A stretch of DNA of 64,000 nucleotides from Rhodovulum sulfidophilum DSM 1374. Lineage in GTDB: Bacteria; Pseudomonadota; Alphaproteobacteria; Rhodobacterales; Rhodobacteraceae. The stretch lies in contig NZ_CP015418.1 of assembly GCF_001633165.1 (NCBI RefSeq), positions 1,984,001 to 2,048,000 of the forward strand. Direction: 5' to 3'. The translations under genes and the position numbers were made by a program. How positions within the stretch are numbered: the first letter of the stretch is position 1; every line of letters begins with the position of its first letter. Of the stretch, positions 52,468 to 62,159 are shown piece after piece. Under the pieces are notes generated by a model that was given only the letters and a program-made list of their open reading frames with translations, did no database searches and had not been told where the DNA came from.

Positions 52468-55077
52468 ATGGCCGACAAGGCAGCCGGGGGCCGAGCCCTC
52501 AGCGAGGACGAACTGCAGGATCTCGTGGCCGCCTCGGATGCGGGCGCCCGCAGCCCCGCGGGGGCGGTGGGGCTGTTCCTGGCCGGGGTCGCGCTTTCGT
52601 GGTCGCTGTTCCAGGTGGTGCTGGCCTCGCCGCTGGCCAATGTGATCCTGCCCGGCGACATCATCAACAATTCGCGCCAGATCCATCTGGCCTTCGCGAT
52701 CTTCCTGGCCTTCTGCGCCTATCCCGCCTTCCGCTCGAGCCCGCGCCGCCGCGTCCCGCTGCAGGACTGGGCCTTCGCGGTGGCGGGCGCGCTGATCGCG
52801 CTTTACGGCTATTTCTTCTACGACAAGATCGTGCAGTCGGGCGGGCTGGCCGACGATACCGACAAATGGGTGGCGCTGGTCGGGCTGTTGCTGCTGTTCG
52901 AGGCGGCGCGCCGGGCGCTGGGCCCGGCCATGGCGATCATCGCCACGATCTTTCTGGTCTATGTCTTCTTCGGCGCCGCGCCCTGGGTGCCCGAGGTGAT
53001 CCGCTGGAAGGGCGCCAGCCTGCAAAAGGCCATGAGCCATATGTGGACCACCTCCGAAGGCGTCTTCGGCATCGCGCTGGGCGTCTCGGCCAAGTTCGTC
53101 TTCCTCTTTGTGCTGTTCGGCGCCCTGCTCGAGAAGGCGGGGGCGGGCAACTACTTCATCAAGATGGCCTTCGGCGCGCTCGGGCATCTTCGGGGCGGCC
53201 CGGCCAAGGCCGCCGTGGTGGGCTCGGCCGCGACCGGGCTGATCTCGGGCTCGTCGATCGCCAATGTGGTGACGACCGGCACCTTCACCATCCCGCTGAT
53301 GAAACGGGTCGGCTTCACCTCGGAACAGGCGGGCTCGGTCGAGGTCGCAAGCTCTGTGAACGGCCAGATCATGCCCCCCGTGATGGGGGCCGCGGCCTTT
53401 TTGATGGTCGAATATGTGGGGATTTCCTATCTCGAGGTCATCACCCATGCCTTCCTGCCGGCGGTGATCTCCTACATCGCGCTGGTCTATATCGTCCATC
53501 TCGAGGCGGTGAAGCGGAACATGCCCACGCTCGGCCATGGCGTGACCTCGCTCGGGCGCACCATCGGCGGCATGTTCGCCTTCTTCGCGGGCTTCGCGCT
53601 TCTGTGCTATACCGTGCAATATCCGGTCGGCTGGATCGTCGCCGCCCTGCCCGAGGGCGCGGGCTGGGTGCTGGCGGCGCTGGTCTTCGTGGCCTATCTG
53701 GCGCTGCTGGCGCTGGCCGCGACCGTGCCCGATCTCGAACCCGACGATCCCAATGCGGCGCAGGTCAAACTGCCCGTGATTTCCGAGATCTACAAGTCGG
53801 GCCTCTATTTCCTGCTGCCCATCGTGGTGCTGGTCTATTTCCTGATGATCGAGCAGAAATCGCCCGGCCTCTCGGCCTTCTGGGCGACCGCGCTGCTTTT
53901 CGTCATCCTGATCACCCAGCGCCCGCTCAAGGCGCTGTTCCGGGGCGGCAGCGGGCTTGTCGCCTCGGCCCGCGAGGGCGGGCTCGACCTGGTCTCGGGG
54001 CTGATCGCGGGCGCGCGCAACATGATCGGCATCGGGCTTGCCACGGCGACCGCAGGCGTCATCGTCGGCACCGTGACCCTGACCGGCATCGGGCAGGTGA
54101 TGGCCGATCTCGTCGAATTCGTCTCGGGCGGCAATCTGATCGTGATGCTGATCTTCGTCGGCATCCTGTCGCTGATCCTGGGCATGGGCCTGCCCACCAC
54201 CGCCAATTACATCGTCGTCAGCTCGTTGATGGCGGGGGTCGTGGTCCAGCTCGGCGCCCAGTCGGGCCTCATCGTGCCGCTGATCGCGGTTCATCTCTTC
54301 GTCTTCTATTTCGGCATCATGGCCGATGTTACGCCGCCCGTGGGGCTGGCCTCCTTTGCCGCCGCCGCGGTGTCGGGGGGCGATGCGATCCGGACCGGCT
54401 TCATCGCCTTCTTCTATTCGCTGCGCACCGTGGTGCTGCCCTTCATCTTCATCTTCAATACCGATCTCCTGCTGATCGACGTGACCTGGCTTCAGGGCAT
54501 CCTCGTCTTCATCGTCTCGACCGTGGCGATCCTCGTCTTCACCGCGGGCACCATGGGCTGGTTCGTCACCCGCAGCCGGATCTATGAAAGCATCGCCCTG
54601 ATCGGGATCGCCTTCCTGCTGTTCCGGCCCGATTTCGTGATGGACCGGCTGCAGCCGCCCTTCGCCGACCTGCCACCCGCCCAGCTTGAACAGGCGCTGG
54701 CCGGGGCCGAGCCGGGCGATACGCTCCGGCTGCGCGTCGCGGGCCCCGATTTCCTCACGCTCGAGCCCAAGGAAACCACGCTGGTCGTCACCGTCGGCAC
54801 CGAACAGGGCGGCCCGGCCCGGCTTGCCGCGACCGGGCTTCTGCCCGACGAGGTCGATGGCCGGGTCGTGCTGGAAGAGCCGATGTTCGGCACCCCGTTC
54901 TCCGAGACCTTGCAGGGTTTCGATTTCTACGGCGACGATCCGGTGACGCTGACCGCCCTTCGGGTGCCGCAGCATCAATGGCCGCAGGAGCTTGTCTTCC
55001 TGCCCGCGCTCGCGCTACTGGCGGGGGTCGTCTGGTTGCAACGGTCCCGCGCCCGACGGGAAGGAGTGCCCGCATGA
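52468..55077 (+). CDS. TRAP transporter fused permease (DctQM type, with DUF3394 tail)
   Basis: This 869-residue inner-membrane protein fuses the small and large TRAP permease subunits. The first part has about four to five helices to residue 145; the large part starts near IIATIFLVYVFFGAAPWV and shows GSAATGLISGSSIANVVTTG, NGQIMPPVMGAAAFLMVEY, LGMGLPTTANYIVVSSLMAG and GIMADVTPPVGLASFAAAAV, the usual repeats of TAXI-type fused permeases. The last 190 residues are a DUF3394-like extension with two more spans. Its stop overlaps the usp start (ATGA). Confidence 0.92.
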   Translation: MADKAAGGRALSEDELQDLVAASDAGARSPAGAVGLFLAGVALSWSLFQVVLASPLANVILPGDIINNSRQIHLAFAIFLAFCAYPAFRSSPRRRVPLQDWAFAVAGALIALYGYFFYDKIVQSGGLADDTDKWVALVGLLLLFEAARRALGPAMAIIATIFLVYVFFGAAPWVPEVIRWKGASLQKAMSHMWTTSEGVFGIALGVSAKFVFLFVLFGALLEKAGAGNYFIKMAFGALGHLRGGPAKAAVVGSAATGLISGSSIANVVTTGTFTIPLMKRVGFTSEQAGSVEVASSVNGQIMPPVMGAAAFLMVEYVGISYLEVITHAFLPAVISYIALVYIVHLEAVKRNMPTLGHGVTSLGRTIGGMFAFFAGFALLCYTVQYPVGWIVAALPEGAGWVLAALVFVAYLALLALAATVPDLEPDDPNAAQVKLPVISEIYKSGLYFLLPIVVLVYFLMIEQKSPGLSAFWATALLFVILITQRPLKALFRGGSGLVASAREGGLDLVSGLIAGARNMIGIGLATATAGVIVGTVTLTGIGQVMADLVEFVSGGNLIVMLIFVGILSLILGMGLPTTANYIVVSSLMAGVVVQLGAQSGLIVPLIAVHLFVFYFGIMADVTPPVGLASFAAAAVSGGDAIRTGFIAFFYSLRTVVLPFIFIFNTDLLLIDVTWLQGILVFIVSTVAILVFTAGTMGWFVTRSRIYESIALIGIAFLLFRPDFVMDRLQPPFADLPPAQLEQALAGAEPGDTLRLRVAGPDFLTLEPKETTLVVTVGTEQGGPARLAATGLLPDEVDGRVVLEEPMFGTPFSETLQGFDFYGDDPVTLTALRVPQHQWPQELVFLPALALLAGVVWLQRSRARREGVPA

Positions 55078-55514
55078 TCCGCGCCATCCTCTGCGCCATC
55101 GACGTCAGCCAGCCCGAACATGACCGCGAGGTCCTGACCGTCGCCACCCGCCTCGCGGCGATGGACGGCGCCCGGCTCGACGTCATCACCGTCCTGCCCG
55201 ATTTCGGCATGAGCGTGGTCGGCCAGTTCTTCGACACCAGCTACCATGAAAAGGCGCTTTCGCGCGCCCGCAGCCTGCTGAACGATTTCGTCAGCAACGT
55301 GATCGGGGCCGAGGCCAATGCCGCCGTCCGCCATATCGTCTCGACCGGCAAGGCCTATGAAGAGATCCTGCATGCCGCCCGCGAGGCGGGCAGCGATCTC
55401 ATCGTGGTCGGCGCCCACAAGCCCGATCTCAGCGACTATCTGCTGGGGCCCAATGCCGCCCGGGTGGTCCGCCATTCGGACTGCTCGGTCTACGTGGTCC
55501 GCCCCTCGAGCTGA
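55074..55514 (+). CDS. Universal stress protein
   Basis: This 146-residue UspA-family protein begins IRAILCAIDVSQPEHDREVL and carries the ATP-binding glycine pattern GSDLIVVGAHKPDLSDYLLG followed by NAARVVRHSDCSVYVVR. Small Usp genes often end TAXI-TRAP operons and regulate the transporter by binding ATP. The start codon overlaps the permease stop by four bases, so the two are translationally coupled. Confidence 0.92.
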   Translation: MIRAILCAIDVSQPEHDREVLTVATRLAAMDGARLDVITVLPDFGMSVVGQFFDTSYHEKALSRARSLLNDFVSNVIGAEANAAVRHIVSTGKAYEEILHAAREAGSDLIVVGAHKPDLSDYLLGPNAARVVRHSDCSVYVVRPSS

Positions 55515-55541
55515 TCTCGGCCGACAGCCGGACAGGAAAAA

Positions 55542-55568
55542 GGGGCCCGCGGGGGGCCCCTTCTTCTT
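55542..55568 (+). terminator. Terminator after the TRAP operon
   Basis: GGGGCCC (55542-55548) pairs with GGGCCCC (55554-55560) around GCGGG and is followed by TTCTTCTT. It ends the TAXI-TRAP-usp transcript and faces convergent metG. Confidence 0.8.
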
Positions 55569-55616
55569 GGGTCAAATACCCATCTTGCGACAGCTGCCGG
55601 AGCCGGGCGGCCGGGC

Positions 55617-57335
55617 TCAGCCCCGCTGGCCGGCAAAGCGCGCCTGCCATTCCTCGCGCTCTTCGTCCAGGATCTTGCGGAACAGCATCTCGGGCGTGGT
55701 GAAGGCCTGGCCCGGGGCGAGCCGCTCCATCGCATGGGTCATCTGTTCGGGCCAGGTATCGTCCCCGGTCTGCATCGCCTCCATCATCGCCTTGGCGGCA
55801 TCGGGAATGAAGGGCGCCGACAGCACCGCGTAAAGCCGGATCAGGTTCAGCGAGAAGCGGATGATCGCGGCGGCCTTGTCCGGGTCTTCCTTGTAGACCG
55901 ACCAGGGCGCCGCCTCCTGCAGATACTCGTTGCCCGCCACCCAGATCGCCCGCAGCTCGGCCGCGGCCTTGCGGATCTCCATCGCCTCCATATGGGCGTC
56001 ATAGGCGCGGATGCGGATATAGAGATCGTCGTTCAGCTCCTGCTCGCGGTCGCCATAGGCGCCGCCCTCGGGCACCACCTCGCCGAATTTGGACCGGCAG
56101 AACTTGGTCACCCGGCTGACGAAATTGCCCAGCACATCGGCCAGGTCCTTGTTGACCGAGGTCTGGAAATTCTCCCAGGTGAACTCGCTGTCCGAGTTTT
56201 CCGGCGCATGCGACAGAAGCCACCAGCGCCAGTAGTCGGCGGGCAGGATCGACAGCGCCTGGTCCATGAACACGCCGCGGCCCTGGCTGGTCGAGAACTG
56301 GCCGCCATCGTAGTTCAGGTAGTTGAACGACTTGATGTAATCCACGAGCTTCCAGGGATCGCCCGAGCCCATGATCGTCGCCGGGAAGCTGAGCGTATGG
56401 AAGGGCACGTTGTCCTTGCCCATGAACTGGACATAGCGCACGTCTGCCGCGCCCTCGTCGAGCCGCCACCAGCGCCGCCAGTCGGCCTCGGGGCGGCCCT
56501 GCTTCTCGGCCCATTCGGCCGAGGCCGCGATATATTCGATGGGCGCGTCGAACCAGACATAGAAGACCTTGCCCTCCATGCCGGGCCAGTCCTCCTCGCC
56601 CTTCTTCACCGGGATGCCCCAGTTCAGGTCGCGGGTGATGCCCCGGTCCCGCAGCCCGTCGCCATCGTTCAGCCATTTCCGGGCGATCGAGGTGGTCAGC
56701 ACCGGCCAGTCGGTCTTGCCGTCGATCCAGGCTCCCAGATCGTCGCGCAGTTTCGACTGGCGCAGATACAGGTGCTTGGTCTCGCGCACTTCCAGATCGG
56801 TGGACCCGGAAATCGCCGAGCGCGGCTCGATCAGGTCGGTCGGGTCGAGCTGCTTGGTGCAGTTCTCGCACTGGTCGCCGCGCGCCTTCTCGTAGCCGCA
56901 ATTGGGGCAGGTGCCCTCGATATAGCGGTCGGGCAGGAAGCGGCCATCGGCATTGGAATAGACCTGACGCTCGTTGACTTCCTCGATCAGCCCGTTCTCG
57001 GCCAGCCGGCCCGCGAAATACTGCGTCAGCCGGTGGTTCTGCGGGCTCGACGAGCGGCCGAAATGGTCGAAGGACAGCCGGAAGCCGCGGGCAAGCTCGG
57101 CCTGCACCTCGTGCATCTCGGCGCAATACTCTGCCACCGGTTTGCCGGCCTTGGCCGCGGCCAGTTCGGCGGGGGTGCCATGCTCGTCGGTGGCGCAGAG
57201 GAACATGACCTCATGGCCGCGGGCGCGGCAGTAGCGGGCGTAAAGGTCGGCCGGAAGCTGGCTGCCGACGAGGTTGCCCAGGTGCTTGATCCCGTTGATA
57301 TAGGGGATCGCCGAGGTGATCAGGATGCGTGCCAT
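55617..57335 (-). CDS. metG: Methionyl-tRNA synthetase
   Basis: This 572-residue class I synthetase charges tRNA-Met. The N-terminus has [21 protein letters not shown], with HLGN as the HIGH motif. One zinc knuckle is [17 protein letters not shown], and [15 protein letters not shown] and [10 protein letters not shown] are core signatures. The KMSKS position reads [12 protein letters not shown], a variant I recall from Rhodobacterales. The C-terminal tRNA-binding (OB-fold) extension seen in E. coli is absent, as in many alphaproteobacteria. Confidence 0.95.
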   Translation of the reverse strand: MARILITSAIPYINGIKHLGNLVGSQLPADLYARYCRARGHEVMFLCATDEHGTPAELAAAKAGKPVAEYCAEMHEVQAELARGFRLSFDHFGRSSSPQNHRLTQYFAGRLAENGLIEEVNERQVYSNADGRFLPDRYIEGTCPNCGYEKARGDQCENCTKQLDPTDLIEPRSAISGSTDLEVRETKHLYLRQSKLRDDLGAWIDGKTDWPVLTTSIARKWLNDGDGLRDRGITRDLNWGIPVKKGEEDWPGMEGKVFYVWFDAPIEYIAASAEWAEKQGRPEADWRRWWRLDEGAADVRYVQFMGKDNVPFHTLSFPATIMGSGDPWKLVDYIKSFNYLNYDGGQFSTSQGRGVFMDQALSILPADYWRWWLLSHAPENSDSEFTWENFQTSVNKDLADVLGNFVSRVTKFCRSKFGEVVPEGGAYGDREQELNDDLYIRIRAYDAHMEAMEIRKAAAELRAIWVAGNEYLQEAAPWSVYKEDPDKAAAIIRFSLNLIRLYAVLSAPFIPDAAKAMMEAMQTGDDTWPEQMTHAMERLAPGQAFTTPEMLFRKILDEEREEWQARFAGQRG

Positions 57336-57431
57336 CTGCCGTTGCCTTCTTGCCGGATCTTGAGGCCCGTTTATCCTGCCATGCGCCGAAGGGCCAGAGC
57401 CTCATGGGGCTCTGGCATGGCCTTTGGGGGC

Positions 57432-58187
57432 CTATTGCGCCGTAAATCCGCCATCGGCCAGATGATAGCTGCCGGTGACGAAGCTGGCCCGGTCCGACAA
57501 CAGGAAGGCCACCAGCCCCGAAATCTCGTCCGACCGGCCCATCCGCCCGACCGGATGCAGCGCGGTGATCCGGGCCTGGGTCTCGGCATCGAGCCCGTCA
57601 TCGATCATCGGCGTCCTGACGAAGGCGGGGCCGACGGCATTGATGCGGATGCCGCGCCGGGCATAGGCCAGCGCCGCCGATTTCGTCAGGCCCAGCAGCG
57701 CATGCTTGGCCGCGACATAGGCCGGCGAGGTGGCCATTCCGACGCTGCCGAGGATCGAGCTCATGTTGACCACCGCCCCACCGCCCGAAGCCTCGATCGC
57801 GGGCAGGCCGAAGCGCAGGCCGTAGAAGACGCCGTTGAGGTTGGTGTCGATGACCTCGCGCCAGCCGTCCAGCGGATAGGCCCCGGCATCGGCCGCGGGG
57901 CCCGAGATCCCGGCATTGTTGACCAGCAGATGCAGCCCGCCCGTGGTCTCGACCGTGCGCGCGACCAGCGCCTCGACGGCGCCCGGATCGGACACGTCGC
58001 AGGGCATGGCATAGGCCTTGCCGCCCGCCGCGGCGATGTCCTCGACCACCGGGGTCAGCTTTGAGGCGGTGCGCGCGGCCAGGCAGACCGTGGCTCCGGA
58101 TGCGGCCAGTTCATGGGCGATGGCGGCGCCGATCCCGGTGCTTGCCCCGGTGATCAGCGCGGTTTTGCCGTCGAAGCGTATATCCAT
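57432..58187 (-). CDS. Short-chain dehydrogenase/reductase
   Basis: This 251-residue classical SDR has the cofactor motif TGASTGIGAAIA, the NNAG motif LLVNNAGISGP, catalytic Ser in NMSSILGSVG and YVAAKHAL as the Tyr-x3-Lys pair. The Arg in CLAARTASKL suggests NADP preference. The substrate is not readable. ATG58187 follows a short AGAAAAAC stretch and begins the family-like MDIRFDGKTALITG. It lies 96 bases upstream of metG on the same strand. Confidence 0.88.
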   Translation of the reverse strand: MDIRFDGKTALITGASTGIGAAIAHELAASGATVCLAARTASKLTPVVEDIAAAGGKAYAMPCDVSDPGAVEALVARTVETTGGLHLLVNNAGISGPAADAGAYPLDGWREVIDTNLNGVFYGLRFGLPAIEASGGGAVVNMSSILGSVGMATSPAYVAAKHALLGLTKSAALAYARRGIRINAVGPAFVRTPMIDDGLDAETQARITALHPVGRMGRSDEISGLVAFLLSDRASFVTGSYHLADGGFTAQ

Positions 58188-58709
58188 TTGTTTTTCTCCG
58201 TTTGTGGCTCGATCCTCACGCCAGATCGGGGGCGGTGAGGGGCCGTTCAAGCGGGGGTGCCTTTGGGTCGCAGCCGCGACCTCGCCCGGGCTGGACAGGG
58301 CCGCCGGGCGGCGCCGGGGCGGCCCGGATCGGAGGCTTTGACATTACGTCTTGTTGTTTAGATGTTCTCTATACGTTTTTCCCGCCTTCCCGGGCGGACG
58401 ATCTGCTAGACTTCGCCGGTGCAGGGAGGCCGGGATCCGGAAGGGGACCGGCCTCGCGTTTCCGGGGCTCGCGTTTCCGGTCAGGGCGGTTGGTTGTCGA
58501 GGTCGCCGTCGGGTTTTGTCACCCCGCGTCGTCGCCTCGTTTCGGCGCCCCGACTGGTGCCCCGACTGAGGATCGACTGGGGATCGGCATGGCGGGGTCG
58601 ACATGCGGGGCCAGCAGATGGGCGAACCGGAAGGGGCGAGAACAAATCCGCCTTGCACCGGCCCATTCGCGGGATACCTTTTCGTGCGGACTGCAATGAG
58701 GGATGGAAC
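58188..58709. other. Gene-less region between divergent SDR and aldo-keto reductase genes
   Basis: No gene is supported in these 520 bases. An AT-rich patch (58335-58380) contains TTGACA and later TATACG, a possible promoter. CTCGCGTTTCCGG occurs twice (58453-58465 and 58468-58480), and GCCCCGACTG is duplicated near 58548-58568. The aldo-keto reductase frame is open back to 58419 but without family similarity before 58710. Confidence 0.5.
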
Positions 58710-59753
58710 ATGAGGAAAGTATCGCTGGGCCGCACCGGGCTGGAAGTGTCCTGCCTGTGTCTGGGAACGATGACCTGGGGTAGCCAGAACGACCAGGACG
58801 AGGCACATGCCCAGATCGACCTTGCCTGTGAGCGGGGCGTGCAGTTCATGGACACGGCCGAGATGTATCCGGTGGCGCCGGTCCTGGCCGAAACCGTGGG
58901 CCGCACCGAACGGATCATCGGCAACTGGTTCAGGGATAGCGGCCGCCGCAAGGACTGGATCGTCGCCACCAAGATGACCGGCGAGGGCATGAAGACGGTG
59001 CGCGAGGGCGAACCGGTCTGCCGCGACTCCCTGCTCCGGGCGGTCGAGGGCTCGCTCCGGCGGCTGCGCACCGATTATATCGATATCTACCAGCTGCACT
59101 GGCCGAACCGCGGCTCCTATCATTTCCGCAAGAACTGGGCCTACGATCCCTCGCATCAGGACCGCGCCGCGACGCTGGCCAATATGGAAGAGGTGCTCGA
59201 AACGCTCGACGAACTGGTCAAGGCGGGCAAGATCCGCCATTTCGGGCTGTCGAACGAAACCGCCTGGGGCATGGCGCAATGGCTGCGCCTGGCCGAGGAA
59301 AAGGGCCTGCCGCGGGCGCAGACGCTTCAGAACGAATATTCGCTGCTCTGCCGGCTTTATGACACCGATCTGGCCGAGCTCAGCGTGAACGAGAACCTGC
59401 CGCTGCTGGCCTACAGCCCGCTTGCCGCAGGTCTGCTCAGCGGCAAATATGCGGGCGATGTCACGCCCGACGGCTCGCGCCGGTCGCGCAGCCCCGAGCT
59501 TGGCGGCCGGATCACGCCCCGGGTCTGGGAGGCGGTGTCGGGCTATCTGGCGATCGCCAAGGCACATGGGCTCGACCCGGTGCAGATGGCGCTTGCCTTC
59601 GTTGCCAGCCGCCCCTTCCCGGTGATCCCGATCATCGGCGCGACCTCGACCGCGCAGCTTGAAACCGCCCTGGGCGCGGCCGATCTGACCCTGTCGCCCG
59701 AAATCCAGGCCGAGATCGCGGCGATGCACAAGGCCTATCCGATGCCGTTCTGA
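58710..59753 (+). CDS. Aldo/keto reductase
   Basis: This 347-residue NADPH-dependent oxidoreductase is close to the Tas/YajO group. It has GRTGLEVSCLCLGTMTWG, catalytic Asp and Tyr in FMDTAEMYPV, Lys in WIVATKMTG, and His in YIDIYQLHWPNR. IRHFGLSNETAWGM and VIPIIGATSTAQLETALGA form the cofactor pocket. ATG58710 has GAGGGATGG just upstream. The gene stands alone, divergent from the SDR gene. Confidence 0.9.
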   Translation: MRKVSLGRTGLEVSCLCLGTMTWGSQNDQDEAHAQIDLACERGVQFMDTAEMYPVAPVLAETVGRTERIIGNWFRDSGRRKDWIVATKMTGEGMKTVREGEPVCRDSLLRAVEGSLRRLRTDYIDIYQLHWPNRGSYHFRKNWAYDPSHQDRAATLANMEEVLETLDELVKAGKIRHFGLSNETAWGMAQWLRLAEEKGLPRAQTLQNEYSLLCRLYDTDLAELSVNENLPLLAYSPLAAGLLSGKYAGDVTPDGSRRSRSPELGGRITPRVWEAVSGYLAIAKAHGLDPVQMALAFVASRPFPVIPIIGATSTAQLETALGAADLTLSPEIQAEIAAMHKAYPMPF

Positions 59754-59963
59754 GGGCGGACCGGGCCTCTTCGGCAGCCCTGCGTTGCATCTCTGGCACG
59801 CCCGGTATCCATCGTGCGGGCGATCCGGCCCGGCCCTTGCCCCGCTGGCGGCGGGCGACATTATGGGCGCTGGGGATGGGGGAGTGACCATGGATGTTCA
59901 CACGGATGACGGGCGCATGAATGGCGGGGCAGGTCGCGGCCGGGCCGCGGCCGGCGCGGCGGC

Positions 59964-61415
59964 GTGACCGGCTCTGTCGCCATTCTCGGTGCCGGGACCG
60001 CCGGTGCGGGCTGGGCGGCGCGCTTTGCCCTGATGGGCTGGGCGGTGCGTGTGTTCGACCCCGATCCGGACGCGGCCGCGCGCGTGGCCTCCGTGCTCGA
60101 CAATGCCCGTCGCGCGCTGCCGGGCCTGTCGGACCGGCGCTTGCCGCCCGAGGGCGACGTCGTCCATGCCGCCACCATCTCGCAGGCGGTGTCGGGCGCC
60201 GACTGGATCCAGGAAAGCGTGCCCGAACGGCTGGACCTCAAGCGCACGCTTTACCAGAAGGTGCAGGAACATGCCGCCGATGACGCGATCATTGCCTCAT
60301 CGACGGCGGGATTTACCCCGACCGCGCTTTACGGGCAGGGCGCGCGGCGCTGCCAGATCGTCGTGGCGCATCCGTTCAACCCGGTCTATCTGCTGCCGCT
60401 GGTCGAGCTGGTCATGGCCGAGGATGCGCCCGGCTGGGCGCTCGAGCGGGCCGAACAGGTGCTGCGCGGCATCGGCATGATGCCGCTGCCGGTCCGGCGC
60501 GAGATCGACGGCCATATCGCCGACCGGCTGATGGAGGCGGTCTGGCGCGAGGCGCTCTGGCTGGTGCATGACGGGGTCGCCACCACCGCCGAGATAGACG
60601 AGGCGGTGCGGATGGGGGTCGGGCTCAACTGGGCGCAGATGGGGCCGTTCGAATCCGCACTGCTGTCCGGCGGTGCGGCCGGGGTCGACCAGGTGGTGTC
60701 GCGGATCGGGCCGGGGCTCGATCTGCCCCGCACCCATCTGACCGAAATGCCCGAGGCGACCGAGGCACTGGCCCGCACCGTGGCCGAACAGGCCGGGACG
60801 CAGTCGGGCGGGCGGTCGCTCGAAGAGCTGGAACGGATCCGCGACAGGAACCTCGTCGCGGTGCTCCGGGCGCTGAAATGGGCCGGTTGGGGGGCGGGCG
60901 CGCATCTGCGCGACGTCGATGCCCTGCTCGAAAACGGCGCGGCCGAGATCGCCGGGCCGATCCGCAGCGTGGCGCGAACCGTGCCGCTGGACTGGGTCGA
61001 TCACAACGGCCACATGACCGAGGCGCGCTATATGCAGGTCTTTTCGGACGCGTCCGACCGGGTGGTCGAGCTGATGGGCTGCGACGCGGCCTATATCGCG
61101 GGCGGGGCCAGCTTCTCTACCGTCGAATCGCATATCCGCCATCTCGCCGAGGCGAAACCGGGCGCTGCGCTGCATGTCGAGAGCCTGTGCCTGGCCGCGG
61201 AAGGCCGCAAGCTCCATCTGTTCCACCGGCTGTTCGCCGAGGGGTGCGAGGTCGCGACCGCAGAGGCCTTGCTGGTGCATGTGAGCCTCGAGACCCGCCA
61301 GGCCGCCGAGCCCGGAGCGGAGCTGGCCCGCCGGATGGCCGAGATCGCGCGCGCCCATGCCGCGCTGCCGCGTCCCGCCGGGGTCGGCCGGTCGGTCGGG
61401 CAAAAGCCGCTCTAA
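59964..61415 (+). CDS. Carnitine 3-dehydrogenase fused to a thioesterase
   Basis: The 483-residue product has an N-terminal 3-hydroxyacyl-CoA-dehydrogenase-like domain (NAD motif VAILGAGTAGAGWAARFAL; SSTAGFTPTALY; VAHPFNPVYLLPLVELV) to about residue 320. A C-terminal hot-dog thioesterase domain (VPLDWVDHNGHMTEARYMQV, SFSTVESHIRHLAE) follows. This fusion is typical of L-carnitine dehydrogenases that also hydrolyse betainyl-CoA. GTG59964 overlaps the stop of a short upstream frame and is the only start near the nucleotide-binding strand. The partner dehydrocarnitine-cleaving enzyme is not adjacent. Confidence 0.82.
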   Translation: MTGSVAILGAGTAGAGWAARFALMGWAVRVFDPDPDAAARVASVLDNARRALPGLSDRRLPPEGDVVHAATISQAVSGADWIQESVPERLDLKRTLYQKVQEHAADDAIIASSTAGFTPTALYGQGARRCQIVVAHPFNPVYLLPLVELVMAEDAPGWALERAEQVLRGIGMMPLPVRREIDGHIADRLMEAVWREALWLVHDGVATTAEIDEAVRMGVGLNWAQMGPFESALLSGGAAGVDQVVSRIGPGLDLPRTHLTEMPEATEALARTVAEQAGTQSGGRSLEELERIRDRNLVAVLRALKWAGWGAGAHLRDVDALLENGAAEIAGPIRSVARTVPLDWVDHNGHMTEARYMQVFSDASDRVVELMGCDAAYIAGGASFSTVESHIRHLAEAKPGAALHVESLCLAAEGRKLHLFHRLFAEGCEVATAEALLVHVSLETRQAAEPGAELARRMAEIARAHAALPRPAGVGRSVGQKPL

Positions 61416-61448
61416 TCCCGGAGCCGCTCCGCCGGTCGCGGTTTTCGG

Positions 61449-62159
61449 TCAGGCGAGGCGCTGGAATTTCGAGACCGGGGCGCGATTGTCGAAAAACGGC
61501 ACGCTGGCGGGAGGCAGCCCGCCCCGGATCAGCTGTGTGACCTCGGCCAGCACCACTTCGGTGATGAAGGGCAGGTCGAACCGGCGCACCTCGGCCAGCG
61601 GGATCCACTGCAACTGGCTCAGCTCGTCCTCGGCGCGCGAGAAATCGTCGGGGTCGCTGGCCAGCGCCTCGGCCTCGACCAGAAAGAAGCGCGCATCGAA
61701 ACGCCGCGGCCGCCCCGGCGGGGTGATCGCGCGGAAGATGAAGTGAAAGCCCTCGGGCGAGGGCAGATGCCCCGAGGCGGCAAAGCCGCGCCAGCCCTTC
61801 GGAGCCGGGCCGGGCCAGGCGCCGGGGCGCCCGAGGATCAGCCCGGTCTCTTCCCAGAGCTCGCGGATCGCCGCGGCGGCCAGCGCGTCGGCCATGGTGG
61901 GGTCGGCCTCGGCCTGCAACCGCGCGGCACAGGCTGCGGCCAGCGGGCAGGCCAGCGGCACCGTGGCATCGACCGGATCGACGGCGCCGCCCGGAAAGAC
62001 CACCTTGTTGGGCATGAAGGCCGCGCCCGCGCCGCGCTGCCCCATCAGGACGCGCGGCGTCGTGGCGGCATCGCGCAGCACGATCGCCGTTGCCGCATCG
62101 CGGATCGGAGGGTCGTCTATTCCGCCGGTTGGCCGAAGCCGTGCATCCGTTTCGCCCAT
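61449..62159 (-). CDS. NUDIX hydrolase
   Basis: This 236-residue protein has a NUDIX domain whose core reads AAAIRELWEETGLILG; the Glu residues of REL-x-EE that bind metal are present, but the Gly that normally opens the box is not visible. NKVVFPGGAVDPVD precedes it, and an insertion of about 30 residues separates these parts, as in the NUDT19-like subgroup. The substrate may be a CoA or nucleotide diphosphate derivative. Its start overlaps the end of the DUF983 gene by 43 bases. Confidence 0.82.
   Translation of the reverse strand: MGETDARLRPTGGIDDPPIRDAATAIVLRDAATTPRVLMGQRGAGAAFMPNKVVFPGGAVDPVDATVPLACPLAAACAARLQAEADPTMADALAAAAIRELWEETGLILGRPGAWPGPAPKGWRGFAASGHLPSPEGFHFIFRAITPPGRPRRFDARFFLVEAEALASDPDDFSRAEDELSQLQWIPLAEVRRFDLPFITEVVLAEVTQLIRGGLPPASVPFFDNRAPVSKFQRLA

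Noticed and set aside
52312..54978. An 888-codon minus-strand frame opposite the TRAP permease
   Set aside because: Its composition (Asp/His/Gly/Arg-rich) mirrors codons of a membrane protein read in antisense; no motifs and no ribosome-binding site.
59785..59967. A short gene upstream of the carnitine dehydrogenase
   Set aside because: The 60-codon frame has no similarity, poor start context and a low-complexity Gly/Ala/Arg end.
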